Below are positions 59,823 to 64,000 of a DNA stretch of 64,000 nucleotides, piece after piece. The stretch comes from Phycomyces blakesleeanus NRRL 1555(-). Taxonomy: Eukaryota; Mucoromycota; Mucoromycetes; Mucorales; Phycomycetaceae. The notes under the pieces were generated by a model. That model was not told the DNA's origin. It was given only the letters and a program-made list of their open reading frames with translations, and searched no databases. Each line of letters opens with the position of its first letter. Within the stretch, counting starts at the first letter, position 1. The stretch is from contig NW_017265188.1 of assembly GCF_001638985.1 (NCBI RefSeq), positions 310,001-374,000 on the forward strand. Reading direction: 5' to 3'. The position numbers and the translations under genes are program-made.

Positions 59823-61331
59823 TTAAGAGTAAATTGCTTGTGATCTTTGAATAGAATCATATGTAGGAAGATTAGACGCCTCGTACACAAAGTCATTTCT
59901 TAGAGCTGTTCTATAAGACGGGACTCTTGAAAGGGCTTGGTCGTCCCACCAACCTGAGGGTCGATCAGAGTAAGATAGGGGCATTGATTGTTCCCGTGTT
60001 TGGTTTTGTGCTCGTTTGATAGCATCTTCATCCCCTCTCTCCTCCCCTTCACGAATGATGATGGAATCATGTGAGCTGTTTTGGCTGATAAGAAATCTAC
60101 TACCAGTGACCGCTACTCCTTCATTTAACCCTGATGAAATAGCAGGTGATCTTATACTTTGAACAGAAGAGTCTGACGTGGTAGATGATAGGCTTTGGGA
60201 TCTACTCCTCAACGCTTCCAAGACGTCTAAACTGTAGGGAACTGATCGCCATATGTCATTGTATGCCGGTAGTTCGTCTAGCCTGTACTGCTGCTCTGCA
60301 TAAGAGTCGATAATGGTTACCGGAACTGAGCATCGTACTTCAGATAAGTATCCATCTGGGTTGGCAATTGAAATGATGATAGATATTTTGTGCTCAATAA
60401 GAATCATGTCATTACTCGCGTCACATAATACAGAAGGTGATGTGTTGGGCACTTTGAGGTTCACCACTCTGTTCCAGTAAGGAAGGTCAGAAAAAGTAGT
60501 GTCTAAAAAGGGATTTTCATGTCTGCTGAATCGTAAAATGCGAGCGTCCGTCTTGGTATGATCCTTGGTGGTATATGTACAGCATTCTTTCAAGGTAGCC
60601 ATGAGCGATATGACAGAAAGGTGTGGTGCGATGGGCAGAATATTGAATGTTACTGGTATATTTTCTCCATGGGTGTATACTTTGGATGGTAATGAGATGT
60701 CATATTCTACTTTGTCAGCCCATGTGTTGTGTATCTCAAAGGACTGGATAAGCTCAAATGCACAAGACAACAGACAACGGAAAATTCTTATGGGCATTTT
60801 CTTTACTATGTTGTGCACCAGCCCAGATCTTTGAACGGTGGCCTTGAGAAGATAGTCAACCTGTCCACTGGTTGCTGACACAGATTGAGGTAGGTCTCCA
60901 GGTACAGTCAATTCAAAATTCCATTCGTATCTTCCTGGACCAAAGCTACGCGCCTTCTTCTTGATCCCTTCTGAAGACTCTGGTAAGAAGTCCCAAAGAT
61001 GTGATATAATGGTGCGTTCTTGTTTATAATGACGCTGGTTATGAGCCGGACCTTTAGACAAATTGTCATTTAGTGAATCAATTTTTTATTTATTTAAATA
61101 AGCACAAACTTTTTATTTTTTCTTTTTCTCTCTTTTACCTTCTGACCAAGATACTCTCATTTTGCCAATAAATTCCAGTACAATCGAACGGATCTTGGTT
61201 TGTTCGGCTAGGTTGAGAACGAGTGTACCCTGGAGTAACTTTCCAGCAGACTCATCAGCTTGTCCTTGGAGTAAGATCTCATCAGTCGTAACTTGTATTT
61301 CGAGCTGTGACTTTCCAAATATAGCGACCAT
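59823..61331 (-). CDS. Alpha-arrestin (ART/Rod-family adaptor for ubiquitin ligase)
   Basis: Exons 61331-61139 and 61051-59823 give 473 residues. An arrestin N fold is visible at the start: VTTDEILLQGQADESAGKLL and VLEFIGKMRVSWSEG. It is followed by GPGRYEWNFELTVPGDLPQS, the strongly conserved FxF-xxPxxLPxS segment. The arrestin C half includes VEYDISLPSKVYTHGENIPV. The tail has LPAY and LPTY motifs and a Ser-rich stretch; these PY-like sites would bind WW domains of a Rsp5/NEDD4 ligase. Such proteins direct ubiquitylation and endocytosis of plasma-membrane transporters. The open frame reaches further upstream to 61490, but MVAIFGKSQLE fits the fold start and the extension is low-complexity. 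Confidence 0.85.
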
Positions 61332-62210
61332 GATCAATAAAATATGTGTACGTATGAGTTTGTGAGAGTGAGAGCGTGAGAGTAATTTTGTATATGGGTG
61401 AGAAAGAAAGAAAAATAGAGAGAGAGAGAGAAAGAGGAAGAGAAAATGATATGGCTGTAAAGTTTGATTTAGGGTTTTTCTACAAAACAAGAAAATCAGG
61501 GCATTTGCAATTTTTTTATTTTATAGCCAAAAGAAAATATGATAAAATATAGAGATTTTTCGGAGTGAATCGAAACTGACAGTATATATTTTTTATATTT
61601 TATTTTTTATTTATTTAAAAATAATATTGATCAATAAAGATTTATAAACCTTACAGAACTCTATAGCCTGGATAGTAAGAGTATCAAAGGCCTTCTCTAG
61701 CCTATGCTCACAAGCATAAAAGGGCTCTATTGGCATGAGCACAAGTAGTGGGCATGTATAAAAGGATTTGGTACCTGTTTAATAAACTCTATATAGATTT
61801 TTTATAGCCATTGCTGTTTGAAATTCAGATGCTTTTTCTTTTTTCTTTATTTTTATTTCTGTAAAAAAAAACCCAGCTCCGTTTCTAAAGAACAGGCCTT
61901 TAAAGACCTCAGATGACAACTAAAGATGTACATTGATGTCGTGTATCCAGATTTGGAAGGTGATTTGATTAAGGACAAGAGTAGTTTATAGGTCCATATT
62001 AGGAAATTGTGGTTAGATACAGTAAAAGATGAAGATGGCTATTTGCTATCTATAAAAGGAGTTTTCTTTTTTGTAGGGGTCGAACAGCCAAAAAGTGTAT
62101 ATAGTGTGTATGTATGTATGTATGTATGTGCGTGTGTGTGTGTGTGTGTGTGTATGTATGTGTGTGATATACGGTAATGAGAAACATGATAATTTAATGG
62201 GAGGGTATAC
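61332..62210. other. Intergenic, no gene seen
   Basis: GA/CT-rich leader of the arrestin gene (61400-61440), a TATAAAA-like motif near 61757 not linked to any gene, and GT/TATG microsatellites at 62105-62160 just beyond the next gene's stop. Confidence 0.5.
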
Positions 62211-63436
62211 TCAGTCCGTGGGGCATGCGAACCCGTTACTCGGAATCACAGTTGCAACTCGAGTCTTGACCATTCCCGCAATATGCCAAGTCACCTCAAA
62301 CCGAACATTGAGCGAGGCTTGCTCCTCAGGCATCGGATTTTGTTTTTGGGGACCACAGGCAGTATAGAGATTCTGCCAAGTGACATCTGCCTCTGACCAA
62401 GCCTTGTATGAAATAGTCATCGGAAAGGAGACCTGGGATTGGGTCCTTGCCGGAAACACACGAAATCCCGAAGAGCCTTCTCCAAAAGCACGCCCAGTTG
62501 TAGAATCAAAGATTTTGAAAGAAAGAGTGTTGACACGTGTGGGAACCCAGTTGTCCGAATTATCAACTGTCATATTGATTCTCCAGCTAGAGTCCATTTG
62601 ATAGATCGTACCATTCACATTAAAATTATTAGAAGGCTCAAGTAGGCCGGCATCAAGTAGATGCAAAGTGGGTGTCCGTGGCCAGACGAAGTACCAGATC
62701 ACACCTACAACGATCATGAATCCAAAAGCAATGAATAACACAGTTCGACCGGGCAAGCCACACAATCGCCGTCTTTTTCTTTTGATTTCTGGCAGTGGTT
62801 CGAGATGTTGCATATTTTTGATTCTGCCAGTAGAGCGAGGTGGGTTGTGGTCTACCATGTCCATTGCAATGTTGTCTTGAAGAATAGAACCCACCGTGCC
62901 GTCTTTCCCGGGAGAGTTGAAACTCGGGAGAGGGTCTTCTTCGAGATAAATAGGCTCAGATGGTGCATATGGATCGTGTCTATGATGGGAGTATGGGAGG
63001 TACGAATTGGCTCTTTGATCGGGATTGTCTCGTTTTCTATTTCTTTTTTTTTCGCCTTGGTGATGTCGGGCTGCGACGGCGTAGGGATCTTCTTCATGGT
63101 AAGGATTATTGCTGTAAGTCTGCTGGTAAATGTTGTCATCATATCCTTGAGAGTATGTAGTATTGTTCGGCTGGCTGGCGGAGGCAAGTCGACTGGTACT
63201 ACTGTCAGAGGCAGTTCTGGAATGAACTGGATTTGATTCATAGACAGAAGAAGATAAATTTGAATCAGCTAGATTTACTTTGTGTGAGCAAGATGAGCCT
63301 AGTTTATTTTATTTTATTTTATTTTATTTTATTATATTTTTATTATTTTACCAGGACTGGGAGTTTTCCTCACTGCTCTATATGGATCATGAGTATTTCG
63401 CGGAGGATAATCATAGGCATTAGGCTGATGGCTCAT
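62211..63436 (-). CDS. Single-pass membrane protein with LEA-2-like extracytosolic domain
   Basis: Exons 63436-63352 and 63268-62211 give 380 residues. The start MSHQPNAYDYPPRN opens a long Tyr/Pro/Ser-rich cytosolic part. A basic KRKRRRLCG stretch precedes one membrane span (TVLFIAFGFMIVVGVIWYF). Beyond it lies an Ig-like region with NFNVNGTIYQMDSSWRINMT, then VDNSDNWVPTRVNTLSFKIF. This resembles LEA-2 or TMEM106-type domains of fungal uncharacterised proteins. Topology is likely N-in, C-out with N-glycosylation sites (NGT, NMT). The function is unknown. The intron contains a TTTTA-type repeat (63303-63345). Confidence 0.75.
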
Positions 63437-64000
63437 TGCCTTTAGATATAAGAGAGGAAGGGAGAGAAGAAAGAAAGAAAGAGAGAGATGAAGAGTTGGA
63501 GAGATATAGAAATAAGAGGAGAAAAGGGATAATACGAATAATAATACGAATAATAAAACTGGGAGAAAACTTGGTCGGTTATCAATTCTCTGTCTGTGTT
63601 CTCTACTTGTCTGGTTGTGCGTATACCTGACTGGGTTGGCTCTGGCTCTGGCTCTGGCCGTCTGTTCTCATTAAATTTATTGTATTATATTATATTGTAT
63701 ATAAAAAGTCTATTTTCGGCATTCTTTGTGGGAAGCATCTCTCGCACTCTTAAAAACACACATACACAATATTGACAGTCCGATATTCGAGTGTGACTTT
63801 CGTGAATATGTATGATATGTGAAGGTCATTGAAAGAATATATATATATTATAATAGTAAAATAAAGGAGCTAAAAGGGAGTGTTACTTTGTGAGCATTTT
63901 GGTTGTACTTCTGTAGCAAAATATCGCTATAATGCAGCTTGTTCAATAATATTAATGAATTTAGACAGACCAATTGCTTCCAATTTGAAACAGTTTTATT
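63437..64000. other. Window end, no gene seen
   Basis: GA-rich at 63456-63500, then AT-rich. The upstream region of the LEA-2-like gene. Confidence 0.5.

Noticed and set aside
61332..61490. 53-residue N-terminal extension of the arrestin
   Set aside because: Leu/Ser/His-rich low-complexity translation of GA-rich leader. The arrestin fold begins at the ATG at 61331.
62852..63241. 129-codon frame overlapping the LEA-2-like gene
   Set aside because: Another frame of the same exon; the frame kept runs through to the membrane span and stop.

Overview
The window is nuclear DNA of an early-diverging fungus, most likely Mucoromycota. Protein-coding genes are compact and cut by many short introns (46-100 bp, GTAAGT-type donors, CAG/TAG acceptors). 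Intergenic DNA is very AT-rich and holds relics typical of these fungi: a Fanzor/TnpB-like gene, a DIRS-like reverse transcriptase, a Tnp2/CACTA-like transposase and a MULE transposase. The gene set is eukaryotic housekeeping: glycine decarboxylase, MLH3, PEX13, CENP-W, mitochondrial bL9, an RPP25/Alba protein and a Yap-like bZIP. Genus cannot be fixed from the sequence; a Phycomyces- or Mucor-like species is my guess.

Layout. 1-2.3 kb: 5' part of an XPB-family helicase and an RPP25-like Alba gene, both on the minus strand. 2.3-6.8 kb: accessory DNA with a 403-bp inverted-repeat element and a decayed Fanzor-like gene. 7-9.4 kb: bL9m and a leucine-rich-repeat protein. 9.4-15.9 kb: transposon graveyard. 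16-19.3 kb: glycine decarboxylase. 20.2-21 kb: a Myb/SANT-like frame. 22.4-28 kb: MLH3 (minus) divergent from a vacuolar amino-acid transporter (plus). 28-30.8 kb: AT-rich, no gene seen. 30.8-32.2 kb: PEX13 (minus). 44.4-52.3 kb: CENP-W, an NKAPD1-like nuclear protein, DLT1, an UNC93-like membrane protein and a Yap-type bZIP. 52.3-59.8 kb: mostly non-coding, with a MULE relic. 59.8-63.4 kb: an alpha-arrestin and a single-pass LEA-2-like membrane protein.

The outstanding feature is a giant palindrome at 32632-44290. Two arms of about 4.87 kb, almost identical, face each other across a 1.92-kb spacer (left position p pairs with right position 76922-p). Each arm ends outside in a 494-bp element with its own terminal inverted repeats and TA dinucleotides on both sides, so the palindrome limits coincide with the outer ends of that element. 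Each arm carries (i) a row of exon-intron-like repeat units with donor, branch-point and acceptor signals, followed by (ii) about 1.2 kb that is collinear with 5.8S and the 5' 40% of eukaryotic LSU rRNA. The rRNA-like part is highly diverged in sequence, yet helices are intact and ITS2 is reduced to a 21-nt loop. The palindrome lies between the divergently transcribed PEX13 and CENP-W genes and ends 100 bp from the CENP-W start codon. I read it as a composite palindromic element carrying a structured, probably spliced, rRNA-derived non-coding RNA; I know of no described system like it.

Limits: exon coordinates were derived by hand from reading frames and splice consensus. Homology calls rest on recognised motifs, not database searches.
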